DNA of 64,000 nt, taken from Vibrio sp. VB16 (GTDB lineage: Bacteria; Pseudomonadota; Gammaproteobacteria; Enterobacterales; Vibrionaceae). The stretch covers positions 1,860,001-1,924,000 of the forward strand of contig NZ_CP087590.1 of assembly GCF_015594925.2 (NCBI RefSeq), given 5' to 3'. The stretch's first letter is position 1; every line of letters starts with the position of its first letter. Shown in pieces: positions 52,879 through 62,819 of the stretch. The notes below the pieces were generated by a model, which ran no database searches, was not told the DNA's origin, and saw nothing but the letters and a program-made list of their open reading frames with translations. The translations under genes and the position numbers were made by a program.

Positions 52879-54459
52879 TTGATTTCTACCGCAAATATCA
52901 CCATGCAATTCGGCCCTGCGCCATTGTTTGAAAACATCTCTGCTAAATTTGGCAACGGCAACCGTTACGGGTTAATCGGAGCAAACGGATGTGGTAAGTC
53001 AACCTTTATGAAGATCCTGAGTGGGGAACTAGCGCCAACATCTGGCAATGTGTCCATTACCCCTGGTCAAAAAGTCGGAACCCTAAGCCAGGACCAATAC
53101 GCTTTTGAAAAATACAGCGTTGTCGACGCCGTAATTCAGGGTGATGCAAAACTATGGAAAATCAAACAAGAACGTGAACGTATCTATTCTCTGCCTGAAA
53201 TGAGCGAAGAAGACGGAATGAAGGTTGCCGATCTTGAAAGCGAATTTGCAGAGATGGATGGTTACAGTGCTGAAAGTCGCGCTGGTGAAATATTGCTTGA
53301 AGCTGGAATAGAAGAAGAATATCACTTTGGATTAATGAGCCAACTAGCGCCAGGTTGGAAACTCCGCGTTTTACTCGCACAATCTCTTTTTTCTAATCCA
53401 GACATATTATTGCTTGATGAGCCTACCAACAACTTGGATATCCATACCATTAATTGGTTAGCTGGTGAGCTAAACAAACGTAAGTGCACCATGATCATCA
53501 TTTCCCATGACAGACACTTTTTGAACACTGTCTGTACTCATATGGCGGATATTGATTATGGCGAACTCCGAATATATCCAGGTAATTACGAGTATTTCCT
53601 TGATGCATCAGGTCTAATTCAAGAGCAATTGCTCGCGGGTAACGCGAAGAAAACGGCTGAAATAGCTGAACTCCAAGACTTTGTTAACCGATTTGGAGCC
53701 AACGCGTCTAAAGCTAAACAAGCGAGTTCACGCGCTAAAAAGCTCGATAAAATTTCTTTAGATGAAGTGAAATCGTCAAGTCGAATGACGCCTTCATTGC
53801 GCTTTGACGAAAGTAAAAAAATGCACCGACAAGCATTAATACTTGAAGACCTTAGCCATGGGTTTGACGATGAAATACTCTTTCATGGTGGCAATCTGAT
53901 CCTTGAAGCCGGAGCAAAGCTTGCTGTTATCGGTGAGAATGGTGTGGGTAAAACTACCCTACTTCGTTGCTTAGTCAACGAGCTTTCGCATAATGAAGGC
54001 GTAGTTAAGTGGTCCGAAAATGCGGCAATCGGCTATTGCCCGCAAGACAGCAGCAACGAGTTTGACAATGGGTTTACGTTGTTTGAATGGATGTCTCAAT
54101 GGAGAACGTCAAAACACAACGACTTGATGATACGAGGCATGTTAGGACGCCTTTTATTCACTGAAGATGATATCAACAAGAAAGCGTGTAACTGCTCCGG
54201 TGGTGAAAAAAACCGATTATTGTTTGGTAAATTAATGATGATGGATATCAACGTTCTTATCATGGACGAACCAACCAACCACATGGATATGGAAGCTATT
54301 GAAGCCCTTAACAATGCCCTTAAGTTGTTTGAAGGCACATTGATATTTGTTAGTCATGATAGAGAATTTGTCTCATCACTTGCGACACACATCGTTGATA
54401 TTAAAGACAAGCAACTCATTAACTTCCACGGAACGTTTAATGAATATATGTCCAACTAA
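52879..54459 (+). CDS. ybiT: ABC-F family ATPase YbiT
   Basis: This 526-residue cytoplasmic protein has two ABC ATPase domains and no membrane segment, the ABC-F layout for ribosome-associated factors. It starts ITMQFGPAPLFENISAKFGNGNRYGLIGANGCGKST (Walker A 1), has LLLDEPTNNLD, a linker (AKQASSRAKKLDKI), and a second half with GENGVGKTT, CSGGEKNRLLF and MDEPTNHMD. The N-terminus aligns with Escherichia coli YbiT. The start is a TTG with AGGA seven bases upstream. It is probably involved in translation under stress; members of the family can also give ribosome protection. Confidence 0.93.
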   Translation: MISTANITMQFGPAPLFENISAKFGNGNRYGLIGANGCGKSTFMKILSGELAPTSGNVSITPGQKVGTLSQDQYAFEKYSVVDAVIQGDAKLWKIKQERERIYSLPEMSEEDGMKVADLESEFAEMDGYSAESRAGEILLEAGIEEEYHFGLMSQLAPGWKLRVLLAQSLFSNPDILLLDEPTNNLDIHTINWLAGELNKRKCTMIIISHDRHFLNTVCTHMADIDYGELRIYPGNYEYFLDASGLIQEQLLAGNAKKTAEIAELQDFVNRFGANASKAKQASSRAKKLDKISLDEVKSSSRMTPSLRFDESKKMHRQALILEDLSHGFDDEILFHGGNLILEAGAKLAVIGENGVGKTTLLRCLVNELSHNEGVVKWSENAAIGYCPQDSSNEFDNGFTLFEWMSQWRTSKHNDLMIRGMLGRLLFTEDDINKKACNCSGGEKNRLLFGKLMMMDINVLIMDEPTNHMDMEAIEALNNALKLFEGTLIFVSHDREFVSSLATHIVDIKDKQLINFHGTFNEYMSN

Positions 54460-54524
54460 AAAAGAGCAACACCTAGCGTAAGCTACGAGTTCCTGTTGTT
54501 GTTTACTTCGTGACAATCAATATT

Positions 54525-54551
54525 AAGAGCAGCCGATTTGGCTGCTCTTTT
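54525..54551 (+). terminator. Intrinsic terminator after ybiT
   Basis: GAGCAGCC (54527-54534) pairs with GGCTGCTC (54540-54547) and is followed by TTTTG, a standard rho-independent terminator. The rest of the gap to the next gene (54552-54841) shows nothing notable. Confidence 0.85.
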
Positions 54552-54841
54552 GCTTCATTTTTTACACAAATAATACCTTGATTTATGGATCAGGATGATC
54601 TTTCATTCTTATTTAATCACTCTCATTGACAGTATACTAGCGCAGCGCTTAAGGTTGTTAACCATATAGAGATATCTTGTTAGTACGGGTTAAAACCTCA
54701 TCTATCTATTTGCATAAAATACGTTGTATAAAACACGCGAAGCATTTGTTCTGCTCAACTAATCACAGAATTACATCTTGAGCCAAGTTTCATCGTGTCC
54801 TGTTATGCCGAAAATACATTACTTTATTTTGATTGGAAATT

Positions 54842-55735
54842 ATGAAAAAACTGACCATACTCGATGGTGGAATGGGTCGCGAACTTCAAGATATTGGCGC
54901 CCCCTTTTCGCAACCACTTTGGAGTGCTCAAGCGCTGATAGAGTCACCTGAATATGTAACAAAAGCTCATCAGAATTTTATTGACTCAGGTGCTGAGATA
55001 ATTATCGCTAACAGCTATGCATGTGTGCCATTTCATCTTGGTGAAGAACGTTTTCAAACCGACGGAGCACGACTCGCTCGCCAAGCCGCAATGATCGCCG
55101 AAACCGTGGCTATGAATAATAACTCAGTGTGTGTAGCAGGGGCCATTCCTCCGCCACTCGGTAGCTATCGGCCTGACCTATTCCATGCCAGAGACGCAGA
55201 GAAAATCATCACAACCCTTATAGAGGCTCAAGAACCCCATATTGACCTATGGATAGCAGAAACCATCTCTAGTTTGGAGGAGTTTGACGTAATTAACTCT
55301 GCACTTAGAAACTCGACCAAAGATCGCTACTACGCTTTTAGTTTAAACGATAACCAAGTAAATGAATCCAGATTACGATCAGGGCAATCTGTAAAAATGG
55401 CCACGAGGTTGGTCTGCCTTTCTGGTGCTAAAGGCATATTTTTCAATTGCTCGGTTCCTGAAGTGATGGAACAAGCGATAAAAGATGCAAAAGAAGTTAT
55501 AGAGAAGCTCCAAACGAATATTGAAATTGGTGTCTATGCCAACAACTTCCTGCCAATCAATTCCGATCACGAGGCCAATGATACGCTGCATTCTATACGA
55601 GACCTTTCACCTGATGATTATTTGGTATACGCAAGGCGCTGGTATGAGCTCGGAGCGACGATCATTGGTGGTTGTTGCGGCATTGGTCCGTCTCATATTC
55701 GAACGCTGGCACAATGGAAGAAAACCTTAATATAG
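54842..55735 (+). CDS. Homocysteine S-methyltransferase family protein
   Basis: This protein has about 297 residues. It starts MKKLTILDGGMGRELQ, then NSYACVPFHLG, and carries the zinc-binding cysteines as FFNCSVPE and GGCCGIGP, the standard Cys and Cys-Cys sites of this family. It would transfer a methyl group from S-methylmethionine or another donor to homocysteine, giving methionine. The first in-frame codon is a TTG nine bases upstream; ATG 54842, with GGAAA close by, is preferred. It stands alone. The length is typical of MmuM, but betaine or another thiol could be used. Confidence 0.88.
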   Translation: MKKLTILDGGMGRELQDIGAPFSQPLWSAQALIESPEYVTKAHQNFIDSGAEIIIANSYACVPFHLGEERFQTDGARLARQAAMIAETVAMNNNSVCVAGAIPPPLGSYRPDLFHARDAEKIITTLIEAQEPHIDLWIAETISSLEEFDVINSALRNSTKDRYYAFSLNDNQVNESRLRSGQSVKMATRLVCLSGAKGIFFNCSVPEVMEQAIKDAKEVIEKLQTNIEIGVYANNFLPINSDHEANDTLHSIRDLSPDDYLVYARRWYELGATIIGGCCGIGPSHIRTLAQWKKTLI

Positions 55736-55980
55736 TTAGAATTAAACAGCCTAATTTGAAATTAACTACATGAAGTACGATTTAGTTTTAAAAAATGCTT
55801 GACAATAATTTCAAATCCTATAACATTCGCCGCAGCAAGAAAGAAAGCCTAGTTGTTTACATTCTCCATTTCGTTGTTAGATCCATAATACCTCGCTCTG
55901 TAGTTTTTAAGTTTTTAGTTTATTTCACGCTATTCACGCCCAATAGGGCAATATTAAATTTGAGATTACAGGATATTATT

Positions 55981-56187
55981 ATGTCTAAAGTTAAAGGTAC
56001 AGTTAAGTGGTTCAACGAAGCTAAAGGTTTCGGTTTCATCGAGCAAGAGTCTGGCCCAGATGTATTCGCTCACTTCAGCGCTATCGCTAGTGACGGCTTC
56101 AAAACTCTAGCTGAAGGCCAAAAAGTAGAATTTACTATCAGCCAAGGTCAAAAAGGCCCGAACGCTGAAAATATCACAGCTATCTAA
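55981..56187 (+). CDS. CspA-family cold-shock protein
   Basis: This 68-residue RNA chaperone has RNP1 as KGFGFIEQ and RNP2 as DVFAHFSAI, after KGTVKWFNEA. The start is ATG 55981 with AGGAT upstream; the open frame to 55795 is part of the leader, not of the protein. The long, AT-rich leader (55736-55980) is in keeping with cold-shock mRNAs, whose 5' region folds in a temperature-dependent way. A perfect terminator follows. Confidence 0.95.
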   Translation: MSKVKGTVKWFNEAKGFGFIEQESGPDVFAHFSAIASDGFKTLAEGQKVEFTISQGQKGPNAENITAI

Positions 56188-56233
56188 TAGCGATGATATT
56201 TTAGTTCTATACGAGCTTGAATAAAATTTTAAG

Positions 56234-56261
56234 AAAGGCATATCCTCGGATATGCCTTTTT
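56234..56261 (+). terminator. Intrinsic terminator after csp
   Basis: AAAGGCATATCC (56234-56245) pairs with GGATATGCCTTT (56248-56259) and is followed by a T-run. The remaining bases to 56555 are AT-rich, with no further element identified. Confidence 0.9.
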
Positions 56262-56555
56262 TTGCGTATTAATGAATTGCTCCGACATTTCAATACTTTC
56301 GAATATCGGAATAATCCAGACAACGCGACAATAATGACTATAAACTAATGCCTCTCACTCCCGCCATTAACCAGTTTCTCCGCTAACTCCACAATTAATA
56401 TATTAATTCCACCTACAATGCGCTTTCTTAGCACTGTGAATTGTCGGTATAAAGCATATGTGGCACAAAGAATTGCACTTTGACTTAAAGTCATACATGG
56501 TCGTAGTAACCATTACGTCGATTTACCTAATCGTTAACTCAGCATGAAGGATACT

Positions 56556-57287
56556 ATGACTATTTTTGTAAGCAAAATAGACAAAAAGCTAATACGAATC
56601 GCAAAGGAAATGTTGACTGTATATTCACGGCAACTCGTCGTTATCCATGGTGGTCTTATTGGTCTGGCGCTTGTGGCCGGTGCGGTCTATATAGGCGCGC
56701 TCTTTTCGTCTGAGAGTTACGGTATAGCCTTCTTTCTGAAAGGACTACTCACTATTGTATTGTTTTGTGTTGCCATAGGCGTCGCATCAAATTGGTTAGC
56801 AGTACTTAGCAAACCTAATGAACAGAAAAAAACGTCCATTATAATTAATGGGTTTGCCGTATTTAAAGCACTCCCAAAAAAAATCATCGCCGTGTTAATT
56901 GCGGTGATTATAGTGATAGCATTTGCATTAGATACATTTTACGTTGTGCAACTACAAACAATAACGACCACAATGCCCACCAATCCAGCAATGCATATCA
57001 TCGTTAGTTTTGCGGTCATATTAGGAATAACGATTTGCGCCAGCCTTACAGAACCAGTACTCGCGACGAAAGTGCGCTCACTACATAACAATAAATACTA
57101 TCTAATATTCATCGCCAAAGCTTCAATCGTCACTACGATCTTTTATTATTTAAGTTGTCTCGTTCTGGACTTTGGCTCTCTCAATATTGCTATTGCGTTC
57201 GGTAGTTTTTGGAGTGCTCTACTTCTCGCTCATATCGATGGTTACTCACCGATATCAGAAAATAAAGTTTCTCAGTCTGTTGATTAA
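56556..57287 (+). CDS. Hypothetical multi-pass membrane protein
   Basis: This protein has about 243 residues and at least six hydrophobic helices, with a short basic cytoplasmic N-terminus (SKIDKKLIRIAKEML). Loops carry few charges. The last part is AHIDGYSPISENK, acidic and polar. The frame begins 12 bases earlier with an ATG, but AAGGA lies just before ATG 56556. No family was recognised; it does not look like a known transporter. It is alone on the plus strand. Confidence 0.6.
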   Translation: MTIFVSKIDKKLIRIAKEMLTVYSRQLVVIHGGLIGLALVAGAVYIGALFSSESYGIAFFLKGLLTIVLFCVAIGVASNWLAVLSKPNEQKKTSIIINGFAVFKALPKKIIAVLIAVIIVIAFALDTFYVVQLQTITTTMPTNPAMHIIVSFAVILGITICASLTEPVLATKVRSLHNNKYYLIFIAKASIVTTIFYYLSCLVLDFGSLNIAIAFGSFWSALLLAHIDGYSPISENKVSQSVD

Positions 57288-57373
57288 TGTTTGAGAAGAA
57301 GAGTGACGGGTTCACATTTTAGATCACGGATAAAAGTTGATCTTTGATTGGAACCCATACATTTCAAATAGAA

Positions 57374-57733
57374 TTAGGCAAATTCTTTTTCTAGATAAGC
57401 AATAATATCAGATGACTCATACATCCACGTGATTTCCCCAACGTTGTCGATACGTAAACATGGCACTTTAAGCGCACCGCCATTGGTTAATAGCGCTTCT
57501 CTATGAGTTGGATTGTTTTTGGCATCTAAAAGATCAATATTAATCGATTGACGTTTCATTGCTCGTCGAACTTTTACGCAGAATGGGCAGGCTTCAAATT
57601 GATACAGACTCATTGAACTTGCCCTGTTATCGACCTCTTGTTGTGACGCCTCGCTACGTTTGATGCCTTTTGGAGCAAATATAAAATTCAATGTTAAAAT
57701 TATTTTTCCTAAAAACCAACGTACAAACTTCAT
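57374..57733 (-). CDS. Glutaredoxin/GST N-terminal-like thioredoxin-fold protein
   Basis: This protein has about 119 residues. It starts with a hydrophobic segment (FVRWFLGKIILTLNFIF), then SLYQFEACPFCVKVRRAMKR with the CPFC active-site motif, and KVPCLRIDN, WMYESSDIIAYLEKEF, the cis-Pro and C-terminal helix of the thioredoxin fold. It resembles membrane-anchored glutaredoxin-like proteins with a GST N-terminal domain. It probably acts on glutathione mixed disulfides. ATG 57733 with AGAGA upstream is chosen over the longer frame. Confidence 0.85.
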   Translation of the reverse strand: MKFVRWFLGKIILTLNFIFAPKGIKRSEASQQEVDNRASSMSLYQFEACPFCVKVRRAMKRQSINIDLLDAKNNPTHREALLTNGGALKVPCLRIDNVGEITWMYESSDIIAYLEKEFA

Positions 57734-57825
57734 AATTTCTCTTTCTGATTGGGTATAAATTAACAATAGTGTAACAGTGTTACGGCCTCGGCAATAGACT
57801 TGTTGGGTCGGTTTATTTTCACTTG

Positions 57826-59328
57826 TTAATTTCCTACTCCACCTACTTTCTCGGCCGGCGTTTCAGAGGTCACTGGTGGCCATTCTTTGAATGTCGCTAA
57901 ATGTTGACCTACTGCGGCTTGAGCAGGACCAAACGCCCACATTTTCTGTCCCATCCATTTAACGTACATACCAGATTCTTCAGCTGCTCTTTCATATGGG
58001 TCTCTTCTCAGGTTAAATAATAAGGGGGCATTTAGTTCTTCTTTTGCCCCACCCCAACCCTCATTTTGAACAATGAAATGCGCCTTCCAATCTCCGACAC
58101 GAACTGCCTGTAGTTTATCTCTTTCGTAGTAAAAAATTTCTTTGCGGCTCGATTCACCATCTTTGGTTAACATCTCCATTTGATTATAGCCGTCGAGATG
58201 TGCTTTATGTCCTTTGTAACCTTTCAATAGCTGTTCTTTTACATCTGCGGGTCCGCCAGCGGCTTCAACTAAGGTAGGCAGTAAGTCCATACCGTCAAAC
58301 ATGCCATTATTTACCGTGTCTGCAGGTATTTTGTTGGGCCACTGAATGAGAAATGGTGCGCGTACACCACCTTCCCACGTTGTACCTTTCTCACCATGGA
58401 ATGGTGTCATCCCACCATCTGGCCACGTCATTATTTCAGGGCCATTGTCTGCCGTAAATACGATAATAGTGTTATCTGCGATCCCAAGCTCCTCTATTTT
58501 TGCCAGCATTTCACCCACATGGTCGTCAAGATCTTTCATAACAACCTCTTGTAGTCCCCAGCCATTCGTTCCAAGCATTTTCTCGTATTTCGGTGATAAA
58601 TGGCTCCAAACATGTCCCCGAGATGGGCAATACCAAGTGAAAAATGGCTTATTGGCTTCCACCGCTCTTTCAATAAAATTTATGGCGTGTTTGTTAACTT
58701 CATCATCCAACGTTTTCATACGTTCAATAGTAAGCTTACCGTCATCTTTAATCGTTTGATTGCCTTTACCATCAGACGTAACGTGTAACACGTTGCGCGG
58801 CGCAAACTTCTGAAAAGCTTCGTCTTTTGGCCAGTCTGGGTCTTCCGTGTATTCCATTGCATTTAGGTGGTATAGCCACCCCCAATATTCATCAAATCCA
58901 TGCATCGTTGGCAAGAACTCATCTCGATCACCTAGGTGGTTTTTACCAAACTGACCCGTTGTATAACCAAGGTCTCGTAACATTTCCGGTAATGTCGGCG
59001 TCTCTTGGTTCAGGCCAACTGGCCCACCAGGTAGGCCAACAGAATGCATTCCTGTTCTTACCGGCAATTGACCTGTTAAAAATGCAGAACGTCCAGCGGT
59101 GCAAGAGGGTTGAGCATAATAATCGGTTAACAGCATTCCTTTTTCAGCAATACTATCTATATTCGGTGTTTCACTACTCATTACACCGTTGTGATACGCA
59201 CTCAAGTTGGAAATGCCGATGTCGTCGGTAAAGATAACAAATATATTTGGTTTATCTTGCGCAGCGTTCGCTAGTGCTGAAAATAAAAGCGCGCTGGTAA
59301 ATGAGAAAATTTGAAACATCCTTTTCAT
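57826..59328 (-). CDS. Exported arylsulfatase
   Basis: This protein has about 500 residues. It starts at ATG 59328 with GGA upstream and has a signal peptide ending near ALANA (residue 22). The sulfatase core has IFTDDIG with the metal-binding Asp pair near residue 35 and the formylglycine motif C76-T-A-G-R80 followed by SAFLTGQLPVRTG, a C-x-A-x-R variant of the usual CxPxR. GKNHLG and FTADNGPE supply the further metal and sulfate ligands. A maturase must convert Cys76; none is in view. Substrate may be an aryl or carbohydrate sulfate. It lies ten bases behind a DUF4345 gene. Confidence 0.93.
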   Translation of the reverse strand: MKRMFQIFSFTSALLFSALANAAQDKPNIFVIFTDDIGISNLSAYHNGVMSSETPNIDSIAEKGMLLTDYYAQPSCTAGRSAFLTGQLPVRTGMHSVGLPGGPVGLNQETPTLPEMLRDLGYTTGQFGKNHLGDRDEFLPTMHGFDEYWGWLYHLNAMEYTEDPDWPKDEAFQKFAPRNVLHVTSDGKGNQTIKDDGKLTIERMKTLDDEVNKHAINFIERAVEANKPFFTWYCPSRGHVWSHLSPKYEKMLGTNGWGLQEVVMKDLDDHVGEMLAKIEELGIADNTIIVFTADNGPEIMTWPDGGMTPFHGEKGTTWEGGVRAPFLIQWPNKIPADTVNNGMFDGMDLLPTLVEAAGGPADVKEQLLKGYKGHKAHLDGYNQMEMLTKDGESSRKEIFYYERDKLQAVRVGDWKAHFIVQNEGWGGAKEELNAPLLFNLRRDPYERAAEESGMYVKWMGQKMWAFGPAQAAVGQHLATFKEWPPVTSETPAEKVGGVGN

Positions 59329-59338
59329 ATCGTTTTCC

Positions 59339-59719
59339 TTACTTTTCACTTTTTTTGATTAAGATAAAGCCCGCGACTGCAAAACCAAATTCCAGAATCA
59401 TATAGGCAAAGAGTAACCAGTGAGGCATTCCATCTACAAATAGGCTGTAGAGTCGTCCAGTTGCTAAACCAAACATAAAAACCGTTAAGCTATATAGTGC
59501 TGGTAACTCATACTTTTCACGAAAAGCACCAAGGATCCAAAACAGCACGAGCGCAAGATAAAGGCCCATTACACCACGAAAAATATGACTCACATTAATC
59601 GCAACTGCATCAATACCAAACAGAAAAGACAACGACCTGACAGGGTTCAAACCATAAGAAAGCGCAATTGGTGTTAGCCCTGCTGACGCTAGCAACAAGA
59701 ATGCTCTTTGTGTCTTCAC
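59339..59719 (-). CDS. DUF4345-like four-helix membrane protein
   Basis: This protein has about 126 residues and four hydrophobic helices (about 8-28, 41-65, 74-95, 103-120), resembling DUF4345 proteins. GTG 59719 has AAGGATG nearby and is preferred over the upstream frame. The gene is ten bases ahead of the sulfatase gene, so the two are one operon. Function is unknown; it may help sulfatase export or maturation. Confidence 0.7.
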   Translation of the reverse strand: MKTQRAFLLLASAGLTPIALSYGLNPVRSLSFLFGIDAVAINVSHIFRGVMGLYLALVLFWILGAFREKYELPALYSLTVFMFGLATGRLYSLFVDGMPHWLLFAYMILEFGFAVAGFILIKKSEK

Positions 59720-59836
59720 TTTCTCATCCTTTAACTTTGCTCGTGTTAAGTAAAAGCGTAGAACATATTTATTAAGATACAAATAGTTATTGTTATAAGT
59801 TTACTCAATAATACGGGTCAAATTGCTTTACCGTGC

Positions 59837-60253
59837 TCACTTCTCATTCATTTGTTTTAATAGCATGTTCGTCACTTCTGGCGCGGAATATTGAGATAAT
59901 TCATTTATACATTTATTGGCTTTCTGGTGAAGTAGCTTCGTTTTTCTATTCGTTTCCAATAGATTGCACCTAGCGAATAACTGTTGTGGGTCACGACTGA
60001 TATCGAATACGCGTTTATTCATCCAATAGAACTCGACCATATATTGTTGTAATGGTTTGTAATCAAATATAACTGACTTTATAGTCACGAAAGGCATTAT
60101 CAAGCCCTTCAATATTAACCCGATACTCTTCTCCTCTTTTAAAGAATCGATTCTCTTTGTCATCAAATTCGAAAACACTATTATCAAAATCACCGAGTCC
60201 GCTCTGTTCATCTGCATGTTTCATTGCCATATCATGGTCTGAACCTTTCTAAG
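59837..60253 (-). pseudogene. Frameshifted gene remnant beside sulfatase operon
   Basis: Two registers combine into one protein end. The upstream one (from about 60253) reads GSDHDMAMKHADEQSG, then RFFKRGEEYRVNIEGLDNAFRDYKVSYI and a stop. After a one-base shift near 60066 the other continues YKPLQQYMVEFYWMNKRVFDISRDPQQL and ends at 59837. No start remains, and a stop precedes the fragment. The last part resembles the tail of sulfatase-superfamily proteins (D-I-x-x-D-P-Q-x-L), which would fit its neighbour, but that is uncertain. Confidence 0.6.
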
Positions 60254-60722
60254 CTTTAAACTCTATTTCATGACATGCTTACCCGTAGATATAGTACTTT
60301 TGAAACAATCATCGACTTATCCATAACAAATTTTGTAGATTTAAATATCATTCAAACACTAATTTTCTCGCATTTATCTTAGTGACTACAACACATCGTC
60401 TAAAAACCTTACTTCATTTCCTTAGCAAAAATACATCCGTAAAGATGGAATTCAATTTAACAGCTAACGGATAAAGCCACTGTCAATATATAGTATTTAG
60501 GCGTTTTGTTGACACTATTTATAAAAATGCCTCTAATAAAAATAGAGTGTTTATTCTAGATATTAATCTTATTTATTTATCTGATAAATATACGATTCCT
60601 TCATGACACATATCAATTCAAAGAACGCAAGTGGTTGTTAATGTTAGCGAACATTATGCATAAAAATTCATACAATAAATAATGTATACAGAAAGCACAA
60701 TAAATAAAAATAGAGGTGAGTT
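60254..60722. other. AT-rich intergenic region, chemoreceptor leader
   Basis: A strongly AT-rich stretch just before the second chemoreceptor gene, with GAGGTGAG as its ribosome-binding site. No convincing operator, repeat or RNA was found. Confidence 0.5.
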
Positions 60723-62672
60723 ATGTTTAAGAATCTAAGGCTAGGTTCAAAGATTGGATTGGGGTTCGGTACTGTTTTGTTATTATTGTCTGTGGTATTA
60801 ACCACAAGCATTTTTGCACTACAAAAGGCCGACAATGGTATTTCCGACTATAGAGGACTCGCCCGCGAGACCAATCTAGCAGGGAAATTACAAGCCAATA
60901 TGTTGATGGTACAAATGAATGTGAAAAATTTCTTAATCACCAAGGATAATAACGACTTAGAACAATATAATAATTATCTTTCGAGAATGAAGGAGTTTTT
61001 AAAACAAGCAGATCAAGAAATTACAAACACTGAGCGTGCGTCTCACATTTTGGAAGTAAATTCCTCCATCATCAATTATGAACAATCCTTTGAAGCGATA
61101 ATAGATTTAATTCGTAAACACGATATTATTTACTCAACGGTTATCGTGCCTAAAGGCAACGAAATGCGATCTACCATCGAAGAGATCATCGTGACGGCTT
61201 ACAAAGATGGTGATAATGAAGCGGTGTACCATGCAGGTCATGTCCAAGACAAAATGTTGGTTGGGCGCTTATATGTGATGAAGTATTTACAAACCAACAG
61301 CCGTGAAGACTTTGGTATTTCGATGCAGAACATGTCAAATGGTCTGTCAGATGAAATCCAAGGTCTTGAGGATAATCTTCAGAACGGTAATCTTAAAAGT
61401 CTATTGACCAAGTTTAAAGCGGCTCAATCAAGATATGTAAAAGCAATGAATGACATTGATAGTATTATTACCGAGCGCAATTTAGTAACTGAAGACTCAC
61501 TCAACATAATTGGCCCTTCTATCGCGGCTATTATCGAAGACATAAAACTCTCAGTGATGAAGGATCAAGAGACTCTTGGGCCAGTACTGAAAGAATCAAC
61601 AGACCGCAGTATTCAGATTACCGTTGCACTTTCAATTTTGGCCATTACGTTGGGTATCGTAGCCGCCTACTTATTGACGGTAAATATAACCCGTCCTATC
61701 CAAACTGCAGTTGATGCTGCCAACCAACTTTCTGAGGGTGATCTGACCATTGACGTTGGTAAGGTGAGTAAAGATGAAACGGGACAGCTGTTGAACGCTA
61801 TACAAAATACAGCCGACAACCTAAAACAAATGATGTCGACCATATCGATGGCGAGTAGCGAACTTGCTTCGGCTTCTGAAGAGTTAGCCGTCGTGACCGA
61901 ACAGACTTCAGAAGGGATCATTCAACAAGAATCAGAAACCGATATGGTGGCGACTGCGATGCATCAAATGGCGACAACCGTACATGATGTTGCTGATAAC
62001 GCCGCAAATGCGGCCGCAGCTGCAAATAAAGCGGATATCGAATCGAAAGCCGGTTCGGCTGTTGTTGAACAAACGATTCATTCCATCAATTCCTTGTCAC
62101 AAAGCGTAATGGACTCTTCTACGAAGTTGAATGATGTACAGCAAGAAGTTGTCAATATAAGTACGATCTTAGATGTCATTAAGGGTATAGCGGATCAAAC
62201 CAACTTACTCGCCTTAAATGCCGCAATTGAAGCAGCAAGAGCTGGAGAGCAAGGTCGAGGTTTCGCGGTAGTAGCCGATGAAGTTCGTTCACTTGCGGCT
62301 CGGACTCAGGGTTCAACATCTGAGATTCAAACGCTTATTGAGCAGCTTCAAGCGGGTACAGAGAGTACGGTGCAACAAATGAATCAAGGTAAAGTACAAG
62401 CTGAAGGCTGTGTTCAGAACGCGGTTAAAACGAGTTCTGCACTTGGTGCAATTAGCAACGCGATTAATGTAATTAACGATATGAATATGCAGATTGCCAG
62501 TGCTTCAGAGCAACAAAGCTCTGTTGCAGAGAACATTAACGAAAATGTTTTAAACGTGAAGCGCATTGCGGAAGAGAACTCAGTAGCCGCAAATCAGACA
62601 CGGGGCTCAAGCACCGAAATAGCGAAGTTGGCGGAGCAACTCAACCAATTAGTTTCTCACTTTAAAGTATAG
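60723..62672 (+). CDS. Methyl-accepting chemotaxis protein with HBM-like sensor domain
   Basis: This 649-residue receptor begins MFKNLRLGSKIGLGFGTVLLLLSVVL with the first membrane helix, then an all-helical periplasmic domain of about 250 residues of the HBM (helical bimodular) kind, with alternating long helices and the motif NVKNFL near residue 67. The second helix is near residue 300, then HAMP (LTVNITRPIQTAVDAANQL) and the signalling domain with LLALNAAIEAARAGEQGRG near residues 485-505. HBM receptors often detect organic acids. GAGGTGAG precedes the ATG. Confidence 0.93.
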   Translation: MFKNLRLGSKIGLGFGTVLLLLSVVLTTSIFALQKADNGISDYRGLARETNLAGKLQANMLMVQMNVKNFLITKDNNDLEQYNNYLSRMKEFLKQADQEITNTERASHILEVNSSIINYEQSFEAIIDLIRKHDIIYSTVIVPKGNEMRSTIEEIIVTAYKDGDNEAVYHAGHVQDKMLVGRLYVMKYLQTNSREDFGISMQNMSNGLSDEIQGLEDNLQNGNLKSLLTKFKAAQSRYVKAMNDIDSIITERNLVTEDSLNIIGPSIAAIIEDIKLSVMKDQETLGPVLKESTDRSIQITVALSILAITLGIVAAYLLTVNITRPIQTAVDAANQLSEGDLTIDVGKVSKDETGQLLNAIQNTADNLKQMMSTISMASSELASASEELAVVTEQTSEGIIQQESETDMVATAMHQMATTVHDVADNAANAAAAANKADIESKAGSAVVEQTIHSINSLSQSVMDSSTKLNDVQQEVVNISTILDVIKGIADQTNLLALNAAIEAARAGEQGRGFAVVADEVRSLAARTQGSTSEIQTLIEQLQAGTESTVQQMNQGKVQAEGCVQNAVKTSSALGAISNAINVINDMNMQIASASEQQSSVAENINENVLNVKRIAEENSVAANQTRGSSTEIAKLAEQLNQLVSHFKV

Positions 62673-62683
62673 ACATATAAAAA

Positions 62684-62702
62684 GAGGGGTTTTATACCCC
62701 TC
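62684..62702 (+). terminator. Hairpin after the chemoreceptor gene
   Basis: GAGGGG (62684-62689) pairs with CCCCTC (62697-62702). No T-run follows, so it is a weak terminator or a stabilising hairpin. Confidence 0.4.
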
Positions 62703-62819
62703 ACCTCAACTTGATATTATTTCGCTTTTTTAATCGATCTCTCGGTGTATAATCGAGCCAACTAAGATTCCCATTTCCTGCTTAGAGCCCCGGATAACGT
62801 AAGGTTATTAATAACAACA

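Noticed and set aside
55795..55980. Long N-terminal extension of the cold-shock protein
   Set aside because: CspA-type proteins begin at MSKVKGTVKWF; the upstream frame is leader sequence.
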